Positions 19,915-30,100 of a stretch of 64,000 nucleotides of DNA are shown here, piece after piece (the stretch's first letter is position 1; every line of letters starts with the position of its first letter). The position numbers and the translations under genes are program-made. Location of the stretch: the NCBI RefSeq assembly GCF_900106075.1, contig NZ_LT629794.1, positions 434,001 to 498,000 on the forward strand. The letters run 5' to 3'. The notes beneath the pieces are model-generated. The model made no database searches. It was not told the DNA's origin and worked only from the letters and a program-made list of their open reading frames with translations. Origin of the DNA: Polaribacter sp. Hel1_33_78 (lineage in GTDB: Bacteria; Bacteroidota; Bacteroidia; Flavobacteriales; Flavobacteriaceae).

Positions 19915-20690
19915 TGGCACATATTTCAGAACAATTTAATTTAGAAAATAAGGTTGCAATTGTAACAGGTTCAAGTAAAGGAATCGGAAAAGCTATTGCA
20001 AAAGGTTTAGCACAAAATGGAGCACAAGTTGTAATTTCTAGTAGAAATCAAGAAACTTGTGATGAAGTTGTACAAGAGTTTATAGCAGAGGGTTTAAAAG
20101 CAGTTGGAATTGCTTGTCACATAGGAAAAGAAGCACAACGCAAAAATTTGATTGATAAAACAATGGAAATTTTTGGACGAATTGATGTATTGGTTAATAA
20201 TGCTGCCATCAATCCAGTTTATGGGGCAATTGAAGATGTTGACCCAACTATTTTTGATAAAATAATGGATATAAATGTCAAAGCACCTTGGTCTTTATCT
20301 AATTTGGTACTGCCACATTTTCAAACAAATAAAAAAGGAAGTATTATAAACATAGCTTCAGTGGAAGCATTAACGCCTGGATTTGGTTTAGGTATTTATA
20401 GTACAAGCAAAGCAGCTATTTTAATGTTGACAAAAAATCAAGCAAAAGAATGGGGAAGACATGGTGTAAAAGCCAATGCAATTTGCCCTGGCTTAATTAA
20501 AACAAAATTTAGTGCTGCTTTATGGCAAAACGAAAAAATGTTAAATAAGCTAGAAAAAACAATTCCTTCAGGAAGGATGGGAATGCCAGAAGAAATGGTT
20601 GGTTTAGCCTGTTTACTAGCTTCGGATGCAGGAAATTATATGACTGGCGGCGTTTATACTGCTGATGGAGGCTATATGATTGCAGGTTGA
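19914..20690 (+). CDS. SDR family oxidoreductase (first of two)
   Basis: A 258-residue classical short-chain dehydrogenase/reductase. It has the Rossmann motif TGSSKGIGKA (residues about 18-27), NNAAIN, and a catalytic YSTSKAA (Y and K four residues apart), with INIASVEA supplying the serine. The absence of an acidic residue right after the second beta strand (SSRNQE) hints at NADP preference, but this is weak. The ATG overlaps the preceding ACAD stop (ATAATGG), consistent with coupling. It may oxidise or reduce a hydroxyacyl-CoA in this pathway. Confidence 0.9.
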   Translation: MAHISEQFNLENKVAIVTGSSKGIGKAIAKGLAQNGAQVVISSRNQETCDEVVQEFIAEGLKAVGIACHIGKEAQRKNLIDKTMEIFGRIDVLVNNAAINPVYGAIEDVDPTIFDKIMDINVKAPWSLSNLVLPHFQTNKKGSIINIASVEALTPGFGLGIYSTSKAAILMLTKNQAKEWGRHGVKANAICPGLIKTKFSAALWQNEKMLNKLEKTIPSGRMGMPEEMVGLACLLASDAGNYMTGGVYTADGGYMIAG

Positions 20691-20704
20691 TATAAAAATA
20701 TTTC

Positions 20705-20773
20705 CTCGATATTAGTCGAGAAGTTATCTACTATATAATTTAAAAAAGGTCTTGTTTGCGCTTGACCAAACAA
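20705..20773 (+). repeat. Two small hairpins between the SDR and second ACAD genes
   Basis: CTCGA (20705-20709) pairs with TCGAG (20716-20720) across a 6-base loop. Further on, TTGTTTG (20752-20758) pairs with CAAACAA (20767-20773) across 8 bases, ending 13 bases before the second ACAD ATG. They could attenuate or process the operon transcript. Neither is followed by a T tract, so termination is unlikely. Confidence 0.4.
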
Positions 20774-20786
20774 ATGAACTTTACCA

Positions 20787-22004
20787 ATGAACTTTGAATA
20801 TTCAGAAAAATCAAAAGAATTACAGCATAAATTATCTGCTTTCATAGAAGAGTATATCGTTCCTGTAGAGCAAGAATATATTGCATATCAAAGTGATCCT
20901 AATAACCTTTGGAAGCGCTGGCCTAAAACAGAAGAACTCAAACAAAAAGCGAAAGATATCGGATTATGGAATCTCTTTTTACCGAAAGATTATGGAAACT
21001 TAAGTCCAGGATTAACAAATCTAGAATATGCTTCTTTGGCAGAAATTATGGGGAAAAAAATCTGGATTTCAGAAATTTTTAACTGTTCTGCGCCAGACAC
21101 AGGTAACATGGAAGTATTAGCAAAATATGGAAATGATACTCAAAAAGAACAATGGTTAACACCTTTAATGAAGGGTGATATACGTTCTGCTTTTTTAATG
21201 ACAGAGCCTCAAGTAGCGTCTTCAGACGCAACAAATATTGAAACCTCCATTATTTTAGAAGGTGATGAATATGTAATCAACGGCAGAAAATGGTGGTCTT
21301 CAGGTGCTATGGATCCTCATTGTAAAGTTGCCATTGTTATGGGTAAAACAGATGCTTCAAAACCGAGACATCAGCAACAAAGTATGGTATTAGTTCCTAT
21401 GAATACGAAAGGGTTAAAAATTGTAAGACCACTTTCAGTTTTAGGCTATTTAGATTCGCCAGAAGGGCATGCCGAGATTATTTTAGAAAATGTCAGAGTA
21501 CCAAAAGAAAATTTAATTTTAGGTGAAGGAAGAGGTTTTGAAATTGCTCAAGGAAGATTAGGTCCTGGTCGAATTCATCATTGTATGCGTTTAGTAGGGA
21601 TGGCTCAATATGCCTTAGAGCTTATGTCTAAAAGAACTTTAGAAAGAGAAACGTTCGGGAAAAAATTTTATGAGTACAGTAGTATTCGGCATGAAATAGC
21701 AAAATCGCAATGTGAAATAGAGCAAGCGCGTTTACTTACACTTTCAGCTGCTGATAAAATGGATAAATTAGGAAACAAGGAAGCAAAAGATATCATAGCA
21801 ATGATTAAAATTGTCGCTCCAAATATGGCGCAAAAAGTAATAGATAGAGCGATGCAAATTTTAGGAGGAAAAGGCGTTGGACCAGACACCTATTTACCAC
21901 ATTATTTTGCGATTTCAAGAATGTTACGTTTAGCAGACGGTCCAGACGAAGTGCATATGTATCAGCTAGGTAAAAGTTGTATTAAAAAATACGGAAGTAA
22001 ATAA
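20787..22004 (+). CDS. Acyl-CoA dehydrogenase of the ACAD10/ACAD11 type
   Basis: A 405-residue flavoprotein. [15 protein letters not shown] (about 136-150) is the substrate/flavin motif, and [17 protein letters not shown] near the C-terminus is the segment typical of the ACAD10/11 branch. In mammalian ACAD10/11 and the bacterial LvaC protein, enzymes of this branch remove a phosphate from a 4-phosphoacyl-CoA rather than simply oxidising the chain (established for those proteins). The next gene encodes the matching kinase, with a one-base overlap, exactly as expected for such a pair. Assigning the 4-hydroxyacid role here is an inference from that pairing. Confidence 0.88.
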   Translation: MNFEYSEKSKELQHKLSAFIEEYIVPVEQEYIAYQSDPNNLWKRWPKTEELKQKAKDIGLWNLFLPKDYGNLSPGLTNLEYASLAEIMGKKIWISEIFNCSAPDTGNMEVLAKYGNDTQKEQWLTPLMKGDIRSAFLMTEPQVASSDATNIETSIILEGDEYVINGRKWWSSGAMDPHCKVAIVMGKTDASKPRHQQQSMVLVPMNTKGLKIVRPLSVLGYLDSPEGHAEIILENVRVPKENLILGEGRGFEIAQGRLGPGRIHHCMRLVGMAQYALELMSKRTLERETFGKKFYEYSSIRHEIAKSQCEIEQARLLTLSAADKMDKLGNKEAKDIIAMIKIVAPNMAQKVIDRAMQILGGKGVGPDTYLPHYFAISRMLRLADGPDEVHMYQLGKSCIKKYGSK

Positions 22005-23062
22005 TGGGGATTCAAAAAGTAAGAAAAGGAGAAGAATTAAATGAAGTTTTATTGAAGAAGTACCTTCAAGAAAATGGATTAATTAACTCTGTGGTAAGTG
22101 AATTATCCATACAACAATTCACACACGGATATTCTAACCTAACCTATTTGCTTGAGATTGAAAATAAAGAATTTGTATTAAGAAAACCACCAATTGGAGC
22201 GATTAAAAGAGGACATGATATGCGCCGCGAATTCAAGGTGCAAAGTGCTTTGTATAAAGCGTTTTCTAAAGTTCCAAAGATGTATGGGTTTTCTGATGAT
22301 GAAGCTATCTTAGGCAGTGATTTTTACATAATGGAAAAAGTAGAAGGAGTCATCTTAAATTACAAAGAAGCACAAAACAGAAATATTCCAGAGGCAGACT
22401 ATAAAACCATCGCAAATTCTTGGTTAGATACGCTAGTAGAATTGCATAATGTAGATTATAAGAATGTTGGTTTAGGCGATTTAGGTAAGCCAGAAGGCTA
22501 TGTAGAAAGACAAGTTTCTAATTGGGGAAAACAGTATTTAAAAGCAAAGACAGACGATTTTCCAGAGGCAGAAATAATCATGAAATGGATGAAATTACAT
22601 CAACCAACTGCATATGACCATTGCTTAATACACAATGATTTTAAGTATGATAATGTAGTTTTTAAAGATGATTCTTGGCAGGAAATTTCGGCAGTTTTAG
22701 ATTGGGAAATGGCCACTTTAGGAGATCCATTAATGGATTTGGGAACATCTCTAGGATATTGGACAGTGGCATCTGATCATGATTTTATAAAACAAGGAAT
22801 TCCCTCTCCAACTGTTTTTGTAGGAAATCCTATCAGAAGTGAGATTGCAAAAATGTATGCCAAAAAATCAGGGAGAAATATAGATAATTTGATTTTTTAC
22901 TATGTTTTTGGATTGTTCAAAATAGCTGTAATTGCACAGCAAATATATTTTAGATATTCTAAAGGATGGACAACAGACCCGCGTTTTTCGAAGTTAAATA
23001 AAGCTGCAGAATTATGCTGTAAGCTTGCTTTAAAGGCAATTAAAACAAAATCAGTTGATTAA
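22004..23062 (+). CDS. APH-type phosphotransferase (ACAD10/11 N-domain / LvaA-like kinase)
   Basis: A 352-residue aminoglycoside-phosphotransferase-fold kinase. The catalytic loop is HNDFKYDNVVF (near residue 206) and the metal-binding loop is VLDWEMATLGDP, a combination typical of the kinases fused to or paired with ACAD10/11. An N-terminal nucleotide-binding region (YLLEIENKEFVLRKPP) is also visible. Such kinases phosphorylate the 4-hydroxyl group of 4-hydroxyacyl-CoA (LvaA of Pseudomonas; the ACAD10/11 N-domain). Resistance to aminoglycosides is not implied. It overlaps the ACAD stop codon by one base. Confidence 0.88.
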   Translation: MGIQKVRKGEELNEVLLKKYLQENGLINSVVSELSIQQFTHGYSNLTYLLEIENKEFVLRKPPIGAIKRGHDMRREFKVQSALYKAFSKVPKMYGFSDDEAILGSDFYIMEKVEGVILNYKEAQNRNIPEADYKTIANSWLDTLVELHNVDYKNVGLGDLGKPEGYVERQVSNWGKQYLKAKTDDFPEAEIIMKWMKLHQPTAYDHCLIHNDFKYDNVVFKDDSWQEISAVLDWEMATLGDPLMDLGTSLGYWTVASDHDFIKQGIPSPTVFVGNPIRSEIAKMYAKKSGRNIDNLIFYYVFGLFKIAVIAQQIYFRYSKGWTTDPRFSKLNKAAELCCKLALKAIKTKSVD

Positions 23063-23156
23063 TTATACCACAATCATCTTAATTTAAATATTGAATATCC
23101 AGAAGAATCGAGGTCAATAGCATTATCAAATTCACGTTTAATTTTTTGTAAATAAT

Positions 23157-23909
23157 ATGGAAGTAAAAAATAAAATAGTAATCATTACAGGGGCAGGTTC
23201 AGGAATAGGAAAAGCAACAGCAATTCATTTTGCAAAATATGGTGCAATCGTAGTAGTTTCTGATATTGATTTAGAAAGTGCAAAAAAAGTTGCGGAAGAA
23301 ATTGTAACAAATGGAGGCACATCTCGTCCTATAAAAGCAAATGTCGCAAAGTTTGAAGAAGTCGAAAATTTAATAAATAAAACTGTTGAAGAATTTGGGC
23401 GATTGGATGTAATTGTAAATAACGCTGGTATTGGACCAAATTTATTAAGAACACATGAATCCTCTTTAAAAGATTGGGATAGGGTGATTGCTGTAAATCA
23501 AACAGGTGTTTTTTATTGTATGAAGTTGGCATTGGTGCAATTTTTAAAACAAGGAGCAGGTAATATTGTAAATATTGCTTCTTTAGCAGGTTTAAAGGCA
23601 TCTCCGAATAATATAAGTTATAGCGCGAGTAAATTTGCAGTAGTAGGAATGACAAAATCTGCTGCGATGGAGTATGCGACTAAAAATATTAGAGTGAATG
23701 CAGTGTGTCCTGGGTATACAGAATCTGCCTTATTAGACCAACTAATAGCAGCAAAACCTGAAATGGATGCAATTTTGAGAAGTGTAATCCCTATGAAACG
23801 CTATGGGAAAGCAGAAGAAATTGCTGAAGCTGCAGTTTGGTTAGCATCAGATAATACAAAATTTATGACAGGACAAACGATTACTTTAGACGGAGGAACA
23901 TCCCTTTAA
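23157..23909 (+). CDS. SDR family oxidoreductase (second of two)
   Basis: A 250-residue classical SDR with TGAGSGIGKATA (residues about 11-22), NNAGIG, and the catalytic triad in NIASLAG and YSASKFAV. An aspartate pair after the second beta strand (VSDIDLES) favours NAD over NADP (inference). It follows the kinase gene by 94 bases in the same direction and ends the acyl-CoA operon. A role in oxidising a hydroxyacyl intermediate is plausible, but the substrate cannot be read from sequence. Confidence 0.88.
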   Translation: MEVKNKIVIITGAGSGIGKATAIHFAKYGAIVVVSDIDLESAKKVAEEIVTNGGTSRPIKANVAKFEEVENLINKTVEEFGRLDVIVNNAGIGPNLLRTHESSLKDWDRVIAVNQTGVFYCMKLALVQFLKQGAGNIVNIASLAGLKASPNNISYSASKFAVVGMTKSAAMEYATKNIRVNAVCPGYTESALLDQLIAAKPEMDAILRSVIPMKRYGKAEEIAEAAVWLASDNTKFMTGQTITLDGGTSL

Positions 23910-23935
23910 GTACTAAAGATTATTGACTAAATTTG
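23905..23935 (+). promoter_or_regulatory. Promoter of the lemA-TPM operon
   Basis: TAAATTTG at 23928-23935 is an exact -7 match. TTTA at 23905-23908 lies 19 bases upstream and matches three of four bases of the -33 element TTTG at the expected spacing. It sits between the second SDR stop and lemA, 42 bases before the lemA ATG, so lemA is likely expressed independently of the acyl-CoA operon. Confidence 0.6.
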
Positions 23936-23977
23936 TAAAAAATAGAACATCAACATAAAAATTAAAATTTAGAAATT

Positions 23978-24589
23978 ATGAAAAAATGGTTAATTCCAGT
24001 AATTGTTATCGCTGTCATTGTTTTTGGGGTATACAATTGGGCTAAAGGATTCAATAACAAAGCTGTTGTTTTTCAGGAAGATGCAAAAACAACTTGGTCT
24101 AATGTAGAAAGTGCTTATCAGCGAAGAAATGATTTAATAGGAAATTTAGTAAAAACAGTTCAAGGAGCAGCAGATTTTGAAAAAGAGACATTAACACAAG
24201 TTATTGAAGCTCGTTCCAAAGCAACATCAACAACTATTAATGCAAACAATTTAACCCCTGAAAAGATGGCTCAATTTCAACAAGCTCAGGCAGGATTAAG
24301 TGGCGCTTTATCAAAATTATTATTGGTTGTAGAGCGGTATCCTGATTTAAAAGCGAATTCGAATTTTTTAGAATTACAAAGTCAATTAGAAGGTACAGAA
24401 AACAGAATTAATGTAGCTAGAGATCGTTTTAATGCTGGCGTAAATAACTATAATAAACATATTAAAATATTTCCTAATTCTTTGTTAGCAGGTATGTTTA
24501 ATTTTGATGAAATGGATAGATATCAAGCCAATGCAGGTTCAGAAAATGCTCCAAATGTAAACTTCGATTTTAAGAATAAAAAAGAATAA
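23978..24589 (+). CDS. LemA family protein
   Basis: A 203-residue membrane protein of the LemA family. One N-terminal transmembrane helix (residues about 3-21) is followed by a helical cytoplasmic or periplasmic domain with the conserved TWSNVESAYQRRNDLIGNLV segment and the late NSLLAGMFNF motif. The role of LemA is not well defined. In Bacteroidota it is typically followed by two TPM-domain genes, as here. The next ATG is 2 bases after its stop codon. Confidence 0.93.
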   Translation: MKKWLIPVIVIAVIVFGVYNWAKGFNNKAVVFQEDAKTTWSNVESAYQRRNDLIGNLVKTVQGAADFEKETLTQVIEARSKATSTTINANNLTPEKMAQFQQAQAGLSGALSKLLLVVERYPDLKANSNFLELQSQLEGTENRINVARDRFNAGVNNYNKHIKIFPNSLLAGMFNFDEMDRYQANAGSENAPNVNFDFKNKKE

Positions 24590-24591
24590 AA

Positions 24592-25029
24592 ATGTCTAAA
24601 GTAGAAGCATTTCTTACTCATGAAGAAGAACAAGAAATTATTTCTGCTATCAGAATTGCAGAGAAAAATACTTCTGGTGAAATACGTGTTCACATTGAAG
24701 CTTCATCAGAAAAAGAGCATTATGAACGTTCATTAGAAGTATTTCATCTGTTAAAAATGGACAACACAAAAGATGCCAATGCAGTCTTAATTTATGTGGC
24801 TGTAAATGATAAAAAGTTTGTGATTTATGGTGATAAAGGTATTGATAAAGTTGTGCCAAAAGAGTTTTGGAATTCTACCAAAGATGTAATGCAAAATCAT
24901 TTTAAAAATGGTGATTTTAAACATGGAATTGTGGATGGAGTTTTAAAAGCAGGAGAAGAATTACAAGAACACTTCCCATGGAAAGCTGACGATGAAAATG
25001 AACTTTCTAATGATATTTCTAAAGGATGA
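24592..25029 (+). CDS. TPM domain protein, short soluble form
   Basis: A 145-residue protein that is nearly all TPM domain (FLTHEEEQEIISAIRIAE, then TSGEIRVHIE and KKFVIYGDKGIDK). It lacks a signal peptide or membrane segment, unlike its neighbour, and so is probably cytoplasmic. TPM domains have been linked to phosphatase activity in plants and to photosystem or membrane-protein maintenance; the bacterial role is unclear. Its stop overlaps the start of the next TPM gene by four bases (ATGA), showing translational coupling. Confidence 0.9.
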   Translation: MSKVEAFLTHEEEQEIISAIRIAEKNTSGEIRVHIEASSEKEHYERSLEVFHLLKMDNTKDANAVLIYVAVNDKKFVIYGDKGIDKVVPKEFWNSTKDVMQNHFKNGDFKHGIVDGVLKAGEELQEHFPWKADDENELSNDISKG

Positions 25030-25841
25030 AAAATTTAGCTATAGGTTGTCAGTTGTCAGTTATTGCTAGGAGAATATTCACCTTTATAATCTTTACGTGT
25101 GCTCTAAACCTTTTTTCCCAAGGATTTGAAATTCCTGAAAAGCCAGAGTTTCAAACGAGTGTTTATGATTATATAAATTTATTATCAACTTCACAGAAAT
25201 CTAATCTTGAGAGTAAGCTTGTTCGCTATTCGGATAGTACTTCTACCCAAATAGTAATTGCTATAGTTTCATCTACGGAAGGAGAAAATATTAATTATTT
25301 AACCGCAAATTGGGGAGAAAAATGGGGGATTGGAGATGCACAAAAAGATAATGGAATTTTAGTTCTATTGGCAAAAGAGGATAGAAAAATTGCAATCCAA
25401 AATGGAAAAGGAGTTGAATATTTGATGACTGATTTTCAGAGCAAAAGAATTATTGAAAGAATAATTATACCTGAGTTTAAGAAAGAAGATTATTATAGGG
25501 GTTTGGATAAAGGGGCGGACTATATTTTTAAGACTTTAAATGGAGAATTTAAAGGAACAAGAAAGCAAGAGTCTGAGTTTGATCCAGGGATTATTATTTT
25601 TGTCATCATTGTTATTGTTATTTTAATTTTACTTTCTAGAGGAAATAAAAATAATGGAAAAGGAGGAAAACGTTTTAGAAGAGGTTCTCTTGCAGATATT
25701 ATTTTTGATACAATTATTTTAAGTAACGCTGGTAGAGGAGGCGGTTTTGGAGGTTCCTCAGGTGGAGGTTCATCGGGCGGTTTTGGCGGCGGTTTTGGCG
25801 GTGGAAGCTTTGGTGGTGGCGGTGCTTCAGGCGGTTGGTAA
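25026..25841 (+). CDS. TPM domain membrane protein with glycine-rich tail
   Basis: A 271-residue exported membrane protein of the YgcG/TPM type. It has a signal peptide (about residues 12-32, ending LNLFSQ), a TPM domain (about 40-175) and a transmembrane helix (IIIFVIIVIVILILL). The C-terminus is Gly/Ser-rich with GGFGGGFGGG-type runs, typical of the family. Its first codons contain a short TGTCAGT duplication (around 25045-25060), which slightly lengthens the N-terminus. It is coupled to the upstream short TPM gene and to lemA, and the three products probably form one membrane-associated module. Confidence 0.9.
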   Translation: MKNLAIGCQLSVIARRIFTFIIFTCALNLFSQGFEIPEKPEFQTSVYDYINLLSTSQKSNLESKLVRYSDSTSTQIVIAIVSSTEGENINYLTANWGEKWGIGDAQKDNGILVLLAKEDRKIAIQNGKGVEYLMTDFQSKRIIERIIIPEFKKEDYYRGLDKGADYIFKTLNGEFKGTRKQESEFDPGIIIFVIIVIVILILLSRGNKNNGKGGKRFRRGSLADIIFDTIILSNAGRGGGFGGSSGGGSSGGFGGGFGGGSFGGGGASGGW

Positions 25842-25900
25842 AGAATTTAATTTAAAATATAACAAGCCAAAAGCAAATTCATGTTTATAGATTCCCTTTT

Positions 25901-26749
25901 ATGTTAAAAAAAATCTTTTCTTTTTTTACTTTTCTATTCTTAATTAGTTGTCAAAATTTTGGGCAATTAAGTTTTTTAGCAGATTTGCCCAAGAATCTAA
26001 AAGAAGTTTCTGGAAATGAAACGATAAGGAATTCAAATCTTATTTGGATGCTTAATGATGGGGGGAATGAGTCAAAAATTTATGCCGTTTCTGAGGAAGG
26101 TAAAATAAAAAGAGAAGTTTATATAAAAAATAAAAATCATGATTGGGAAGATTTAACTTCAGATGAAAAAGGAAATATTTACATTGGTGATTTTGGTAAT
26201 AACCTAAGTAAAAGAAAGAATTTAACAATTCTAAAAATTGAAGAAAAGTATTTAAAAAAGAAGAATACTGAAGCTATAAGAATAGAATTTACATATGAAA
26301 ATCAGCATAAATTTCCACCAAAAAAGAAAGGTTTGTATTTTGATGCAGAAGCCTTTTTTTACTTCAAAGGTTACATGTATATTTTCACAAAAAGTAGAGT
26401 ACATAATAAATATGGAAAAACCTTTTTGTATAAGCTTCCTGCAAAAAAAGGAAAACATATTGCTAAATTAATTGGTGAATTTGAAAATTGTAACGATTTA
26501 GAATGTTGGATTACTTCAGCGGATATTTCTGCTGATGGGAAAAAAGTGGCATTATTGTCACAAAAAAATATTCTTATTTTTTCTGACTATAAAGAGGATA
26601 ATTTTTTATCAGGTAATGTGAAGAAAATTGAATTAGAACACAGAACTCAAAAAGAGGGTCTATGTTTTAAAGATAACTATACATTATTAATCACTGATGA
26701 AAAAGCACATGGAGTAGGGGGTAATTTATACGAATTGAAAGTTAATTAA
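25901..26749 (+). CDS. Predicted lipoprotein of beta-propeller type, function unknown
   Basis: A 282-residue protein with a lipoprotein signal (FLISC, C17). I do not recognise a named domain. Repeated stretches such as DEKGNIYIGDFGNN, SADGKKVALLSQ and NYTLLITDEKAHG resemble blades of a beta-propeller of the NHL or SdiA-regulated kind. It is convergent with the DUF423 gene: the two stop codons overlap in the shared TTAA at 26746-26749, so there is no room for a terminator between them. Catalytic residues cannot be proposed. Confidence 0.75.
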   Translation: MLKKIFSFFTFLFLISCQNFGQLSFLADLPKNLKEVSGNETIRNSNLIWMLNDGGNESKIYAVSEEGKIKREVYIKNKNHDWEDLTSDEKGNIYIGDFGNNLSKRKNLTILKIEEKYLKKKNTEAIRIEFTYENQHKFPPKKKGLYFDAEAFFYFKGYMYIFTKSRVHNKYGKTFLYKLPAKKGKHIAKLIGEFENCNDLECWITSADISADGKKVALLSQKNILIFSDYKEDNFLSGNVKKIELEHRTQKEGLCFKDNYTLLITDEKAHGVGGNLYELKVN

Positions 26750-27123
26750 ACTACAAATTTATAAAGCATAAGTAGCCAACCTAACACAAGAAACAAACCT
26801 CCTAAAGGTGTAATTGGTCCTAAGAATTTTACTTTTTTATTTTTTGCAGATGAAATTACCAATCCATAAATAGAGAAAGAAAACAGTATAATGCCAATGA
26901 TAAATGCAGTAATTATATAGCTATCAATGTTCTTCTTTGTATCTAAATTAAAACCTAAAACAAGTAATACAATGGCATGATACATTTGGTATTTTACACC
27001 CGTTTCGAAACTTTGTAATTTATCTAGCGTTAGTTTTTTCTTTAATAAATGTGCGCCAAAAGCGCCAAAAATTACAGCCGTAAATCCAAATAAAGAACCA
27101 AAAATTAATGCTATCTGTGCCAT
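26746..27123 (-). CDS. DUF423 membrane protein
   Basis: A 125-residue protein with four predicted transmembrane helices and the DUF423 signature FGAFGAHLLKKKL (residues about 21-33), followed by GVKYQMYHAIVLLVLG. The family is widespread in the inner membrane and has no established function. It lies 8 bases downstream of the large phosphoesterase gene in the same direction only if that gene reads through; in fact its own ATG is just 5' of the phosphoesterase stop, so it follows a separate start. It is convergent with the upstream-coded lipoprotein gene. Confidence 0.9.
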   Translation of the reverse strand: MAQIALIFGSLFGFTAVIFGAFGAHLLKKKLTLDKLQSFETGVKYQMYHAIVLLVLGFNLDTKKNIDSYIITAFIIGIILFSFSIYGLVISSAKNKKVKFLGPITPLGGLFLVLGWLLMLYKFVV

Positions 27124-27131
27124 ATGAAATT

Positions 27132-30100
27132 TTAAAATGCAAATCCGAATGTAAGTGCGATTCTTAGTCCATCATTACTATTAAAAGCGGAAATATTCCC
27201 AGACATCATGTTTGCAGCGTTAAAGAATACTCCTCCTCCTAGGGAAGTATTAAATTTCGTGCTTTTAACTAGGTCGTCTTGTTGCCCCCAAACAGTTCCA
27301 TAATCAAATCCACCAAATATACCAATGTTTAAAGGTAATAAACTCGTTTTAAATCGCCTTAAATTTAAACGAATATCAGAATTGTGATAAAATGAATTTT
27401 TGCCTGTAAAACGCTGATTTCTATATCCTCTTAAGCCATCATTACCGCCAATGTTTGCTGCTTGATAAAATTCATAAGAATCACCAAAGGTAAAATGACT
27501 TTTCAATTTTGTTGCGAACACTAATTGCCCGCTAGAAATTAATTTGTAATCAAAAGAAATTGAAGGAATAAGGTATCCAAAATTGTTGTTATTATTTAAG
27601 TTTGATGTATATCCAGCTACTAATTCAGTTTTCATACCCATTGTTGGAAAAGCAATATTATCTAAATTCTCATAACGATAACTTGCTTCGGTATTTATAA
27701 ACTCTTGCTTTTCGAAAATATCATTATTTGCAGTAAAATCAGTATTTATAAACCGGTTAATTGTATTGTCTATTTTAATTTGTTGATATTTAACACCAAG
27801 TTTAATTTTTGCATCTAAATCGCCCTTCCAATGAATAAAAGTACCCGTAAAGAATTTACTAATTTTCACTCGGTTATAATCTTCTTCTTTTAAATCATTG
27901 GCTTCAAGATTAATAGAGTTGTTGCCTAACCCAAAATAATTAATGGAGTAATTAGGACTGGTAAAAGTAGCATTTATACCAAGGTTCCAGTGGCTAAATA
28001 CGTTTGCAATTTCAGAAGAGTAATTAAGCTCAAAACCATTTGTCGCAAAATAGTAAGCACCTGAAATTAAGTGTTGCGAAGTAAAAGGATTTCTTTCAAA
28101 ACCATAAGCTGTATAAATGTTTGCAAATCCAATTTTTACGCCATCATCAGGATTAAAACCAACTGTTGGTGTAAATACGTTTTGGCTATTCTTTAACTTT
28201 TTATAATCGTACACATTTATATTATAATCATCCGTTAATTTCTTTTTTCCATTTTTAGTTTGAAAGCTGTTTTTCTTCGATTTATAATCATACATAATTA
28301 CATTTTTTCCATTTAAGATTTTGTATGTATCATTATTTTGGCCGCCTATAATTCTTACTTTAATAGGGTCTTTTTCTTCACCTTTTACTATGAAATTATC
28401 TTCGCCGTCTAAACCATAAATCCAAATTTCTTTCGTTTCAGATGTATTATAAATTCGCTGATGAAACATCCTATGTTTAGCACCTTTTTTTATGGTGTAG
28501 ACTGTAATTTTTGTTTTTCCATTTTCCAATCTCTCAATATCAAACCAATCATTTTTTTGAGTACCTCTAATAATTTGAAATTTGTTTATATGTTTAAAAT
28601 AAGAGTCAGAAATTTTCTGTAAATTACTTCTTCTCCCTTGTAATTTTCTTTTTATTTCTAATATAGTTTCATCCTTAACTTCTTCAGGAAAATTAGTAAA
28701 AGCATCCTCTATAACAGCATCTGAGATATTATTTTGAATTAATTTCACTTGGTTATTCCAAATATTTTTATCGGATTTTGAAATTAAAACCATGTCTAAA
28801 GGATAAGGTTCTAAATTAAACCATTTAGGGCTTTTTAATTCATCTGAATAAGACTGCATTAAACGCAATGCAGGCACTATTTTAGTCACTGTATTTAACA
28901 AAGCACCATCACCAAAAATAGAAAATGCTTGATCTCTATCTCTAGGAATCGGTCTATAAATAGTTTTCTTTTTTTCTTTAAATACGGCCCATCTCCATTG
29001 ATCTTCATGTCTATCCCAATCTCCAATTAACATGTCAAATAAGCGGGCTTTTATATAGGCTTCTTCATCTAAAATATGAGTATCGTTTTTGTTTATTTTT
29101 TTTAATAAATCATCTGTACTAATTACTTTGTTCGCAAAACCAAAACTAGCTTTGTCTCCATGACCAGAAGCAGCACGTTCTTCAATCATGTACAATTCAT
29201 CACCAAATTCATCATTAAAATGTCCTAAACTATTTTGTTTTGGTATGTAATATAAAACAGGATTTGTGTGATAAACACCTACTGCGTCAGACAGTTTTCC
29301 GATGGTAAAGGGTGCATAAGGATGTGAGCCTGTAAAAACATCAGATAATAAATTTTCAGTGGCGGTGCCATCAAATTGTCCCTCAATATATTGATCTTTA
29401 AAAGCGACAGCTTGCAAATATTGTACAGCATTCTTTCGTAAGGCACGCATCACATATTCGCGTCCTTTTTTGTCCTTTAATCTTAATGATTTAGATTGAT
29501 GTCCTCCACCTTTTCTAACAGGTTTTAACCCGCCAAAAAGCGTATCTAAATTTACTGTTGGGGCTTTTACTTCTGTCCCAAAATATTTTCGATAACGTTC
29601 ACCCCATAAAAAACGATATGTTTTGCTCTTTGTGATTTCTTCTTTAGTATAAATAGAGGCTTTTTTTTCTGTAATTCTATTTTTTGGAAACGTTGTAAAA
29701 GTCTTTTTTTCATTGGCTGAGAGTACTTGAGTTTTATACACAATTTTACTGTCATTTATAGCATAAAAACTTACTTCTGATGCCCCATTCTTATAAATGT
29801 CTAACTTTGCAAAACCTTGAGCCGCATATGTAAATTTTGCTCCTTTAGACAATTTTGTAGCCATTGTTTTTGAGCCAGAACCACTTACAATTTGAGGAAT
29901 ATTATCTTGGACTATGTATTGTAAATTGTGGTCATGACCAGAAACAAAAATGGTTTTGTCATTTTCTTGAGAAAGTGTTACGATACGTTTTTTAAGTGCA
30001 TTGTATTTTTTATTTTGGATGTCTGCATTTGAAATCCCAGAGGTTTCTCGAATTAAATTTTTGATAGTTCCTAAAATTGGTAAAGGACTCATATGGCTTG

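Noticed and set aside
22004..23062. Aminoglycoside resistance kinase
   Set aside because: The fold is shared, but the ACAD10/11-type motifs and the operon with acyl-CoA enzymes point to acyl-CoA metabolism.
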